A program made the translations under genes and the position numbers. Under the pieces are notes generated by a model. The model saw only the letters and a list, made by a program, of their open reading frames with translations, ran no database searches and was not told where the DNA came from. A stretch of 64,000 nt of DNA from Brevibacterium yomogidense (lineage in GTDB: Bacteria; Actinomycetota; Actinomycetes; Actinomycetales; Brevibacteriaceae): positions 1 through 64,000 of the forward strand of contig NZ_FWFF01000022.1 of NCBI RefSeq assembly GCF_900163715.1. The letters are read 5' to 3'. Positions 9,224 to 17,411 of the stretch are shown piece by piece (within the stretch, counting starts at the first letter, position 1; each line of letters opens with the position of its first letter).

Positions 9224-10738
9224 ATGTCCCGCCTCTCAGCCGCCGTCGCAGGCGCCGCAGTCCTCGCCCTCACCATCACCGGCTGCAGCGCAGGTGCTGA
9301 CAGCAGCACGGGCGGTGAGGCGAACGCGGACCGCACCGACATCATCGTGGCTCACACCGCAGAACCGGTGAACCTCGACTTCACGACGACCGACGGCGCC
9401 GCGATCCCGCAGGCGCTCATGGAGAACGTCTACGAATCACTCGTGCGCATCGACCAGGAGGGCGAGATCCAGCCGGCCCTGGCGACGGACTGGGAGGTCA
9501 GCGACGACCGCCTCACCTACACGTTCACCCTCGACGAGAACGCCGCGTTCTCCAACGGAGAACCCGTTACCGCGGAGGATGTGAAGTTCTCCTACGAGCG
9601 GGTCGGCTCGGATGACTGGACGAACGCGCTGGGCGCGAAGATGGATGTCGTGGACTCCATCGAGGCCCCCGACGACCAGACGGTCGAGATCACGCTCGCG
9701 CATCCGTCGAACACCTGGCTGTTCAACCTCGCCTCACTGGTGGGTGCCGTCTTCCACCCGGACGGGGTGGACGACCTCGCGAACACGGCGATCGGCTCCG
9801 GCCCCTACGAGGTCGAGGACTTCACCCGCGGACAGCAGATCGTCTTCTCGAAGCGCGACGACTACGCGGGCGCGACCCCGGGAACGCTCGACACGGTGAC
9901 CTTCCGCTACTTCGATGACGCGGTCGCGGCGTCGAACGCGCTGAAGTCCGGCCAGATCGACGTGATCGGCAACCTCCAGACGCCGGAGCTCACGTCCGAC
10001 TTCGAGGCCGATGACACCAAGCAGGTCGCCGAAGGCACGACGAACGGCGAAGTGGTGCTGTCGATGAACAACGCGGAGGGCATCTTCGCGGAGCAGACAG
10101 CCCGTGAGGCCGTGCTCTACGGCATCGACGAGCAGGCGGTCCTCGACACGGCGTGGGGCGGGCACGGCACGATGATCGGCAGCATGGTCCCGCCCACGGA
10201 CCCGTACTACGAGGACCTCACCGACGTGTGGCCGCACGATGTGGAGAAGGCGAAGGAGCTCGTCGCGGAAGCGGGCATCGAGGGCGAGGAGTTCACCTTC
10301 ACCGTGCCCAGCCGCCCCTACGCCCAGGCATCGGCGGAGATGGTCGCGGCCCAGCTCGAGGAGATCGGGCTGAAGCCGAACATCGTCACGCAGGAGTTCC
10401 CCGCGGTGTGGCTGGACGAGACGATGACCAACCACGACTACGACATGTCCGTCATCAACCACGTGGAGGCCCGTGACCTCCTCACCGTGTTCGGCGAGGG
10501 CTACTACACCGGCTACGACTCGGCCGGGATCGAAGAGATCGCGGCCGCAGCGGATGAGGGGACCGAAGAGGAGTACGTGGAGGGGATGAAGGAGGTCGCC
10601 CGGACCATCACGGAGGACGCGGCCGCAGGCTTCCTCTACCTGTTCCCGAACCTCGTCGTCGCAGACGCGACGGTCACCGGGCTGCCCGTCAACGCGGTGT
10701 CCGACTCCTTCCAGATCTACGACCTCGCGTGGAACTGA
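9224..10738 (+). CDS. ABC transporter substrate-binding lipoprotein (family 5)
   Basis: The extracytoplasmic solute-binding protein of a peptide/nickel-type importer, about 504 residues. The N-terminus is a lipoprotein signal: a hydrophobic stretch followed by the lipobox ITGC and a Ser/Gly-rich tether. The mature part has the SBP family 5 pattern: PVNLDFTTTDGAAIPQALME, YTFTLDENAAFSNGEPVTAEDVKFSYER and later AREAVLYGIDEQAVL. Two adjacent ATGs exist (9221 and 9224); 9224 has better spacing from GGAG at 9215. An upstream in-frame ATG at 9125 would spoil the signal peptide. Substrates are probably oligopeptides, but this is family-level inference. Confidence 0.9.
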   Translation: MSRLSAAVAGAAVLALTITGCSAGADSSTGGEANADRTDIIVAHTAEPVNLDFTTTDGAAIPQALMENVYESLVRIDQEGEIQPALATDWEVSDDRLTYTFTLDENAAFSNGEPVTAEDVKFSYERVGSDDWTNALGAKMDVVDSIEAPDDQTVEITLAHPSNTWLFNLASLVGAVFHPDGVDDLANTAIGSGPYEVEDFTRGQQIVFSKRDDYAGATPGTLDTVTFRYFDDAVAASNALKSGQIDVIGNLQTPELTSDFEADDTKQVAEGTTNGEVVLSMNNAEGIFAEQTAREAVLYGIDEQAVLDTAWGGHGTMIGSMVPPTDPYYEDLTDVWPHDVEKAKELVAEAGIEGEEFTFTVPSRPYAQASAEMVAAQLEEIGLKPNIVTQEFPAVWLDETMTNHDYDMSVINHVEARDLLTVFGEGYYTGYDSAGIEEIAAAADEGTEEEYVEGMKEVARTITEDAAAGFLYLFPNLVVADATVTGLPVNAVSDSFQIYDLAWN

Positions 10739-10763
10739 ACGACGACCGCTCGGCCGGCACTCT

Positions 10764-10778
10764 GGGTCCTCTGGACCC
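10764..10778 (+). terminator. Intra-operon hairpin between binding protein and permease
   Basis: GGGTCC-TCT-GGACCC in the 77-bp gap between the binding-protein gene and the first permease gene. Such hairpins often stabilise the upstream message or partly stop transcription, so that more binding protein than membrane protein is made. This role is inference. Confidence 0.5.
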
Positions 10779-10815
10779 GCCCATCGACACCGCACTACTG
10801 AAAGACGACTGATCC

Positions 10816-11760
10816 GTGCGCGCACTCGCCAGCAGACTCCTGCAGTTCGTGCTGACCGTGTGGGCTGCGTCCGTCGCAGTGTTCGCGCTCATGCAGATCC
10901 TTCCCGGCAACGCCGCACAGGTGGCCGCGGGCATGAGCGCCACTGCGGAGGACGTCGCCCGCATCGAGCAGGAGTTCGGCCTCGACCGGCCGCTCATCGT
11001 CCAGTACGGCGACTGGCTGACAGGGATGCTGCAGGGCGACTTCGGCATCTCCTATGTCACGGGCGCACCCATCACCCCGCTGGTGTTCAACAGCATCCAG
11101 GTCACGCTGATCCTCGTTCTCAGCGCCATGGTGCTCGCGCTGCTCATCGCAGTGCCGCTCGGGACGATCGCGGCGCTGCTGCGCGGCCGCAGCCTGGGCG
11201 CTGTGCTGTCCGGCCTGAGCCAGGTGGGAGTCGCAGTCCCCAACTTCCTCGCCGGCATCCTGCTGGTGATGGTATTCTCGCTGGGGCTGGGCTGGTTCCC
11301 GTCGTCCGGATGGCAGGCGCCCATCTTCGGGATCGGCGGATTCCTGTCGCACCTGATCCTGCCGGTGGCCTCGCTGGCCCTGGTGCAGGGCGCGATCCTC
11401 ACCCGCTACGTCCGCTCCGCAGTGCTCGAGATCATGCGCGAGGACTACCTGCGCACGGCGCGGGCGAAGGGCCGCACCTCTGCGAGCGCGCTCGCCGTCC
11501 ACGGGCTGCGCAACGCGGCCATCCCGGTCGTGACGGTGGCCGGCGTCCAGCTCGCGACCCTCCTGATCGGCGCTGTCGTCATCGAGCAGGTCTTCGTGCT
11601 GCCCGGGATGGGATCGGAGCTGGTGCGCGCGGTCGAGAACCGCGACCTGCTCACCGTCCAGGCGATCGTCATGGTGCTCGTATTCCTCGTCCTGGCGCTC
11701 AACCTCATCATCGACCTCCTGTACACCCTCCTCGACCCGCGTGTGAGGAATGCCGCATGA
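10816..11760 (+). CDS. ABC transporter permease (DppB/OppB-like)
   Basis: The first membrane subunit of the peptide-type importer, 314 residues. It has six predicted transmembrane segments, beginning at the N-terminal LLQFVLTVWAASVAVFALM. The PGNAA and AEDVARIEQEFGLDRPL region is typical of DppB-type subunits. The cytoplasmic EAA loop appears as DYLRTARAKGRTSASALAVH, with the conserved Gly that contacts the ATPase. It starts at GTG 10816 and its TGA overlaps the ATG of the second permease (ATGA). Confidence 0.92.
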   Translation: MRALASRLLQFVLTVWAASVAVFALMQILPGNAAQVAAGMSATAEDVARIEQEFGLDRPLIVQYGDWLTGMLQGDFGISYVTGAPITPLVFNSIQVTLILVLSAMVLALLIAVPLGTIAALLRGRSLGAVLSGLSQVGVAVPNFLAGILLVMVFSLGLGWFPSSGWQAPIFGIGGFLSHLILPVASLALVQGAILTRYVRSAVLEIMREDYLRTARAKGRTSASALAVHGLRNAAIPVVTVAGVQLATLLIGAVVIEQVFVLPGMGSELVRAVENRDLLTVQAIVMVLVFLVLALNLIIDLLYTLLDPRVRNAA

Positions 11761-12662
11761 CCACCCCCGCCTCTCCCGCTTCCACCGCCTCGGCGGCAGC
11801 CACCGGCGCTCCGGTCGCGGACGCCCCGCGCAGACGCAGCCGCCGCACCGCGGACCTCACGTTCATCGTCGGGCTCGTGCTCGTCGGCATCGTCGTGGTC
11901 CTGGCGCTCGTGTCCTTCGTGTGGACACCGCATCCTCCCACCCAGCCGGACGCGGCCGGCCGGCTCCAGGGGATGTCCGCGGCCCACCCGTTCGGGACCG
12001 ACCGCTACGGGCGGGACACACTCACCTGGATCATGCTCGGTGCGCGAGTGACCCTGCTCGTCGGCATCGTCGCCGTGGGCATCGCCATGCTCATCGGAGT
12101 GCCGCTCGGGGTGCTCGCAGGCATGACGCGGGCGCGCTGGCTGTCCGGACTCATCATGCGCGGCAATGACCTCCTGCTGGCCTTCCCCGCGCTGCTGCTG
12201 GCGATCGTGTTCTCCGCCGTGTTCGGCCCCGGCACCGGACCGGCGATGGCCGCACTGGGCATCGCCGCGATCCCGGCGTTCGCACGGGTGGCCCGCTCCG
12301 GCACCCTGCAGATCATGGGCCGGGAGTACATCGCGGCGGCGCGCACGGCGAACCGCACGCCGCTGCAGATCGCGATCCAGCACGTCGTCCCGAACATCGC
12401 CGGCCTCATCATCGTGCAGGCGTCCGTCACCTTCGCGCTGTCCGTCCTGGCCGAGGCCGGACTCTCCTTCCTGGGGCTGGGCACGCAGCCGCCCACTCCC
12501 TCCTGGGGGCGCATGCTCCAGGAATCGCAGCAGTTCCTCGGTTCGCGGCCGGAGCTGGCGATCTGGCCGGGCCTCTTCATCGCGATCGCGGTCCTGGGCT
12601 TCAACCTGCTGGGAGACGGCCTGCGCGACCGCCTGGACCCGACGCTGAGAGGCCGAAGCTGA
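11757..12662 (+). CDS. ABC transporter permease (DppC/OppC-like)
   Basis: The second membrane subunit, 301 residues. It has an Ala/Pro-rich cytoplasmic N-terminus, a first transmembrane segment at about residues 37-60, the HPFGTDRYGRD motif characteristic of DppC/OppC, and the EAA loop EYIAAARTANRTPLQIAIQH. The C-terminal NLLGDGLRDRLDP is also family-typical. The ATG at 11757 overlaps the stop of the upstream permease, and its own stop overlaps the ATPase start (TGATG), so three membrane-complex genes are translationally linked. Confidence 0.93.
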   Translation: MTTPASPASTASAAATGAPVADAPRRRSRRTADLTFIVGLVLVGIVVVLALVSFVWTPHPPTQPDAAGRLQGMSAAHPFGTDRYGRDTLTWIMLGARVTLLVGIVAVGIAMLIGVPLGVLAGMTRARWLSGLIMRGNDLLLAFPALLLAIVFSAVFGPGTGPAMAALGIAAIPAFARVARSGTLQIMGREYIAAARTANRTPLQIAIQHVVPNIAGLIIVQASVTFALSVLAEAGLSFLGLGTQPPTPSWGRMLQESQQFLGSRPELAIWPGLFIAIAVLGFNLLGDGLRDRLDPTLRGRS

Positions 12663-14419
12663 TGACCGACCCGCTGCTCGCCGTGCGCGACCTCACGATC
12701 TCCAGCGCATCGCAGACCCTCGTCCACCCCCTGAACTTCGCGATCGCGCCGGGCGAACGGGTGGGGCTCATCGGCGAATCGGGTTCGGGCAAGTCGCTCA
12801 CCTCGTCCGCGGTCATGGGTCTGCTCCCGTCAGAGCTCACGGCCCAGGGCGAGGTCGCGCTCGCAGGGGAGTCGGGAAACCTCCTCACCCAGTCGGAGAA
12901 GTCGTTCGCACGCCTGCGCGGCAGCCGCATGAGCATGGTCTTCCAGGAGCCGATGAGCGCCCTCAACCCGCTCATGCGCGTGGGGGACCAGGTCGCAGAG
13001 GTCATGCGCCTGCACCGGACGGCATCGGGCGATGCCGCGTCGAAGCGCGCGATCGAGCTGCTCGACCAGGTGCACCTGCCGGACCCCTCCGCTGCGGCGA
13101 AGGCGTACCCGCACCAGCTGTCCGGCGGCCAGAGGCAGCGCATCATGCTGGCGATCGCCCTGGCGAACTCCCCGGACCTCCTCATCTGCGACGAGCCGAC
13201 GACCGCGCTGGACGTGACGGTCCAGTCCGCAGTCCTCGACCTCATCGACGAGCAGGTCACCGCACGCGGGACCGGACTGCTCTTCATCACCCACGACCTG
13301 GCGGTCGTCGCCCGCGTGTGCGAGCGGGTCATGGTCATGAACGCGGGCCGCGTCGTGGAGACAGGAACGGTCGACGAGATCTTCACCGCACCGCAGCACG
13401 AGTACACCCGCGGTCTGCTGGCCGCGAGCGACCTGACGGCCACGGATTCGCGCGGTCGCCTCTTCACGATCGCGACGGCCGACCAGTACGCCGGGGCCGA
13501 TCAGCAGGCGACCGCCGCCGAGGTGCCGGTCACCTCGGAGCAGACGCACGAGTCGGCACCGGCAGCGGCTCCGGAGCCGACCACGGCCTCGGCTCCGGAG
13601 CCCGAGCCGGCCACGGCCTCGGGCGCGGCCGACCTCATCGAGATGACCGGGGTCGTCAAGACCTTCACCCGCCGGGCCGGGCTCTTCCGCAGCCACAGGG
13701 TCGAGGCGCTCAAGGGCATCGACCTCTCCGTGCGCGCGGGCGGACGGATGGGCATCGTCGGGGAGTCGGGGTCCGGCAAGTCGACGCTCCTGTCGATCCT
13801 CTCCGGCCTCGAAGTGCCCACCGCCGGTGCGGTCCGCGTGGGGGACGTCGTCGTCGACCCCGATGACCAGTCCGGCCTCACCGCGATGCGCCGCGACCTG
13901 CAGATCGTGTTCCAGGATCCCTACGCATCGCTCGATCCGCGGATGAGCGTCGCGGAGATCATCGGCGAACCGCTGCGCTCGATGCAGGTGGGCCGGGACG
14001 AGAGGCTCGGCAGGGCAGAGGAGATGGTGGAGGCCGTGGGGCTCGACCTCGACGCGCTCACCCGGTTCCCCCACCAGTTCTCCGGCGGTCAGCGCCAGCG
14101 CATCTCGATCGCCCGCGCCCTCGTCACGCGCCCGCGGATCCTCGTCGCGGACGAACCGGTGTCCGCACTCGACGTCTCCGTGCGGGCACAGGTGCTCAAC
14201 CTGCTCGCCGACCTGGTCGACGACTACAGCCTGACGCTCGTCTTCGTGTCGCATGATCTGGGAGTGGTCCGCCACCTGTGCTCGGACGTCGCGGTCATGC
14301 GGTCCGGCGAGATCGTCGAACAGGGGCGCACCGACCAGGTGTACGACGAACCCGCGCACGCATACACGAGGGCGCTCGTCGCGGCCTCGCCCACCATCCA
14401 CGCAGCGCTCAGCGCCTGA
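12662..14419 (+). CDS. Fused double ATPase of peptide-type ABC importer (DppD-DppF)
   Basis: A 585-residue protein with two complete ABC ATPase domains in one chain; in E. coli these are separate DppD and DppF. Domain 1 has GESGSGKS, SGGQRQRIMLA and ICDEPTTALD. Domain 2 has GESGSGKS, SGGQRQRISIA and VADEPVSALD. They are joined by an Ala/Pro/Glu-rich linker at roughly residues 280-320. Each domain ends with the oligopeptide-transporter tail motif (QHEYTRGLLAA, AHAYTRALVAA). All catalytic motifs look intact. This is the energy subunit for the two permeases just upstream. Confidence 0.94.
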   Translation: MTDPLLAVRDLTISSASQTLVHPLNFAIAPGERVGLIGESGSGKSLTSSAVMGLLPSELTAQGEVALAGESGNLLTQSEKSFARLRGSRMSMVFQEPMSALNPLMRVGDQVAEVMRLHRTASGDAASKRAIELLDQVHLPDPSAAAKAYPHQLSGGQRQRIMLAIALANSPDLLICDEPTTALDVTVQSAVLDLIDEQVTARGTGLLFITHDLAVVARVCERVMVMNAGRVVETGTVDEIFTAPQHEYTRGLLAASDLTATDSRGRLFTIATADQYAGADQQATAAEVPVTSEQTHESAPAAAPEPTTASAPEPEPATASGAADLIEMTGVVKTFTRRAGLFRSHRVEALKGIDLSVRAGGRMGIVGESGSGKSTLLSILSGLEVPTAGAVRVGDVVVDPDDQSGLTAMRRDLQIVFQDPYASLDPRMSVAEIIGEPLRSMQVGRDERLGRAEEMVEAVGLDLDALTRFPHQFSGGQRQRISIARALVTRPRILVADEPVSALDVSVRAQVLNLLADLVDDYSLTLVFVSHDLGVVRHLCSDVAVMRSGEIVEQGRTDQVYDEPAHAYTRALVAASPTIHAALSA

Positions 14420-14448
14420 GCTGCTCCCGAGCACGAAGGAGAGGACCC

Positions 14449-15882
14449 GTGGTGAACCCCACTGCTCCGCACGCCACAACCGCCGATCTGTCCGTCGCAG
14501 CGATGACCGAGGGCTTCCGCACCGGCGACCTCACGCCAGTCGAGGTGCTCGACGCGGTGCGGGAACGGGTCGAGGCCTGCGAACCCACGCTGAACGCACT
14601 CTGGTGGTCGGATCTCGACCAGCGGGGGAGGGCCCAGGCCGCGGCCCGCGAATCAGCGGAGCGCTGGCAGGCGGGAGCGCCGCGCGGTCCGCTGGACGGC
14701 GTGCCGGTCACCGTGAAGGAGAACATCGCGGTCGAAGGCGTCCCGATGCCCGGAGGCCACGCGGCCGGCGACCCGCAGCCCGCGACCGCGGACGCACCGA
14801 TCACCGCGCGGCTGCGCGCAGGCGGTGCCGTCCTCTTCGGTGCCACTGTGATGCCCGACTGGGGGATGCTGTCCTCCGGAGTGTCCTCACGGCATGGGAT
14901 CACGCGCTCGCCGCTGGACCCCTCGCTCACCACCGGAGGCTCATCGGCCGGCGCCGGTGCCGCGGCGGCCGCCGGCTACGGCCCCGTGCACATCGGATCC
15001 GACATCGGCGGCTCGATCCGGCTCCCCGGCACCTGGCTGGGACTGGCGACCCTCAAGCCCAGCTTCGGACGGGTCCCGCTCGACGCGCCGTACCTGGGGC
15101 GGTGCGCCGGGCCGCTCGCCCGCCGCACGGAGGACGTGCGCGCGGCGATGCAGGTGATCGGCCGCTCCGATGCGCGGGACTACTCCGAACTGCCCGCGTA
15201 CACCGGCGACTACGCACGACCGCTGGCGGACGGCGACACGGGTGTGCGCGGCCTGCGGATCGGCGTGCACACGGACGCGGGCTGCGGAGAGGCGACCGAC
15301 CCCCACGTCGCGCGCGTGGTGCGGGCGACCGCCGACGCCCTGTCCGACGCGGGAGCCGAGGTGGTGGAGATCGCCCCCTTCATGGATGAGGAGCTGCTCG
15401 CCGACGTCGACCGGTTCTGGCGGGTGCGCTCGTGGGCGGACTTCTCCGCGCTGGACCTCGACGATCAGCGACTGATCCTGCCGCACGTGGCGCGGTGGTG
15501 CATGGCCGGCGCCGACGTCCCGGCCGTCGACCTCATGCGCTGCTACCACTCGATCCAGCGGATGCGCGCCGTGACGATCGCGGCGACGGTGGACTGCGAC
15601 TTCGTGCTGTCGCCGGTGGCGCCCATGGCGGCGTTCCCCGCCGAGCAGCCGATGCCGTACACGGATCCGTCGCTGCCCATGCAGCACATCGGCTTCACGG
15701 TCCCGTACAACATGTCGGAGCAGCCCGCGTCGAGTGTGCACGCGGGGTTCACCCCCGACGGCCGGACCGTCGCCGTGCAGGTGGCGGGGCGCCGCTTCGA
15801 CGACGCCGGGGTGCTGGCGCTCTCGGAGCGCATCGAGGGGATCACGGCAGCGGCCGCACCCGTGCGCACCGTGGGGGTCTGA
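14449..15882 (+). CDS. Amidase signature family enzyme
   Basis: A 477-residue hydrolase of the amidase-signature family. The Ser-cisSer-Lys triad is visible: K90 in VTVKEN, cis-Ser S165 in GGSSAGAG, and nucleophile S189 in GSDIGGSIRLPG. The 75 and 24 residue spacings match GatA. The second Gly of the usual GGSSGG is Ala here. It follows the ABC operon by 29 bp with a good ribosome-binding site (GAAGGAGAGGA at about 14435), so it is probably co-transcribed. It may hydrolyse an amide taken up by the transporter, but this is inference. No gatC or gatB lies near, so a tRNA amidotransferase role is unlikely. Confidence 0.92.
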   Translation: MVNPTAPHATTADLSVAAMTEGFRTGDLTPVEVLDAVRERVEACEPTLNALWWSDLDQRGRAQAAARESAERWQAGAPRGPLDGVPVTVKENIAVEGVPMPGGHAAGDPQPATADAPITARLRAGGAVLFGATVMPDWGMLSSGVSSRHGITRSPLDPSLTTGGSSAGAGAAAAAGYGPVHIGSDIGGSIRLPGTWLGLATLKPSFGRVPLDAPYLGRCAGPLARRTEDVRAAMQVIGRSDARDYSELPAYTGDYARPLADGDTGVRGLRIGVHTDAGCGEATDPHVARVVRATADALSDAGAEVVEIAPFMDEELLADVDRFWRVRSWADFSALDLDDQRLILPHVARWCMAGADVPAVDLMRCYHSIQRMRAVTIAATVDCDFVLSPVAPMAAFPAEQPMPYTDPSLPMQHIGFTVPYNMSEQPASSVHAGFTPDGRTVAVQVAGRRFDDAGVLALSERIEGITAAAAPVRTVGV

Positions 15883-15897
15883 GACCTCCGCGACGAC

Positions 15898-15940
15898 ACG
15901 CATGAGCCCCGTGGTCCAGAGGACCACGGGGCTCATGCGT
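15898..15940. terminator. Bidirectional terminator, 20-bp perfect stem
   Basis: ACGCATGAGCCCCGTGGTCC (15898-15917) pairs perfectly with 15921-15940 around AGA. It lies between the convergent amidase and envelope-protein genes and should stop transcription from both sides. Confidence 0.88.
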
Positions 15941-15969
15941 GCGTGGGGACTGGCCGCGTCCCCCGGCCG

Positions 15970-17268
15970 TCAGCCGTTGTAGAGGAAGTCGATGGAGATC
16001 GAATCCCCGTCGACGCTGACGGTTCCGGACGGGCGCAACTCCGATGTCAGCGTGTATTCGGCTCCGTCCTCGTCCTCGACGTCCGCCTCGACCTCGCCGG
16101 GCGCCTCATCGTCCGTGTAGAAGGAGCCGGTGCCGGGGATCCCGTAGTCGGTGACGACGATCGTGGGCCTCTCCGTCATCTCGTACTCGACGCCGTCCGT
16201 CTTGAGCGTGTCGTACGTCTCCTTCTCATCCGCGTTCGCGAACGAGTCGCGATCGAAGAAGCCGCAGTCGGTCTCGAGCTTGCCGGACTCCAGGCATTCG
16301 TCGAGCTTCGCATTGACCGCATCGGTGACGTCCTCCTTGTAGGCGTCCGTCACCTCGATGGTCACGTTGAGCGTCGCCGGCTGCGGTTCCGCGTCCGGGG
16401 CGAAGCCCACCGTGATGGCGGACGAGCCCTCTTCCGTGTAGGTGGTCTCCGGGACGACGAGTTCGTACGTCCCCGGCATGACCGCGTACTCCGTGGCCCC
16501 GGTCGCGAGGTCGACGGGTTCGCCGTTCACCGTCGCGTCCGCGGTCTGGGTGAGGTCGACGGAGAGCGTCTGCAGGACCGGCGGCTGCAGTGCCCACTGG
16601 TCGAAGAAGAAGCCCTGCCGGCCCGACTTGTCCGCGGTGAGCGGCAGTTCGTAGTCCTGGCCGTCGATCGAGTAGGACGCCGTCATCGTCGCCGTATCCC
16701 CGTCGATCTGGGCTTCGGACACCTGGACGTCCTCGATGGCTGAGGCCGAGGCTGAGAAGACGGCCGGATCGACGAGCGCCTCGTTCGCGCCGTTCGGCAC
16801 TGTCGCGGGCGTGATCTCCTGCGCAGCTGCGAGGTCACCCGCGGCGACTGCGTCCAGGTACTCCTGCGCGACCGTCTCCGGACCGTACTGGCTGCGGTTG
16901 ACGTTCATGAGGATCAGGGCGCCGACGACCACGAGGACCAGGACGAGCCCCACGGCGGACAGAGAGAGGATGAGGGGCATCTTCGACTTGCCCTTCTTCC
17001 GCTCCTGCTTGCGGGTCGCAGGAGCCGCGCCCGGCGCGTAGCCGGGGGCGGGCGCCGGCTGGGGGACCTCACCGGTCGGACCAGCAGCCTGCCCGCCCGG
17101 TCCGTCCTGCCCACCGCCGGGCTGTGGAGCATAGGGCGACGCGGGAGTCGATCCGTACGACGGAGGAGGAGCCCACGCGGACTGCTCGGATCGGTGCTCC
17201 TGCTGTGCCTGCTCCGGGGTCCGGTCGGGCATGGGCGGGATCTGCGGGTCCGGATCTCCAGAGCTCAT
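15970..17268 (-). CDS. Membrane-anchored envelope protein of unknown function
   Basis: A 432-residue protein that I do not recognise. It has a Pro/Gln/Gly-rich cytoplasmic N-terminus of about 100 residues, a KKGKSK basic stretch, one transmembrane helix (MPLILSLSAVGLVLVLVVVG), and an extracytoplasmic region of about 290 residues. That region begins with a segment resembling lumazine-binding-like/DUF4878 stalks (ETVAQEYLDAVAAGDLAAAQ). A PEGA-like strand segment with VMPGTYELVVPE follows. The start at 17268 follows AAGGTGAG; the frame extends upstream to 17430, but that would add a sequence unlike the rest. It may be a surface or division-related protein. Confidence 0.8.
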   Translation of the reverse strand: MSSGDPDPQIPPMPDRTPEQAQQEHRSEQSAWAPPPSYGSTPASPYAPQPGGGQDGPGGQAAGPTGEVPQPAPAPGYAPGAAPATRKQERKKGKSKMPLILSLSAVGLVLVLVVVGALILMNVNRSQYGPETVAQEYLDAVAAGDLAAAQEITPATVPNGANEALVDPAVFSASASAIEDVQVSEAQIDGDTATMTASYSIDGQDYELPLTADKSGRQGFFFDQWALQPPVLQTLSVDLTQTADATVNGEPVDLATGATEYAVMPGTYELVVPETTYTEEGSSAITVGFAPDAEPQPATLNVTIEVTDAYKEDVTDAVNAKLDECLESGKLETDCGFFDRDSFANADEKETYDTLKTDGVEYEMTERPTIVVTDYGIPGTGSFYTDDEAPGEVEADVEDEDGAEYTLTSELRPSGTVSVDGDSISIDFLYNG

Positions 17269-17411
17269 CGCCAGGAACTCACCTTCACGACATCGACGAC
17301 AGGGGTGCGGAGACGCGCTGGTCTCCAATCGCTCAAAGGTACCACCCGGACATGACCCGGAGGTGTGTCGAGTGCGCCTGTTGAGCGGCGATCGGGGCAC
17401 AATGGGCGGCG

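Noticed and set aside
12662-14419. Double ATPase as an antibiotic-resistance ABC-F protein
   Set aside because: Sequence is of the oligopeptide importer type with the C-terminal OppD/F tail motifs, and permeases and a binding protein are in the same operon.
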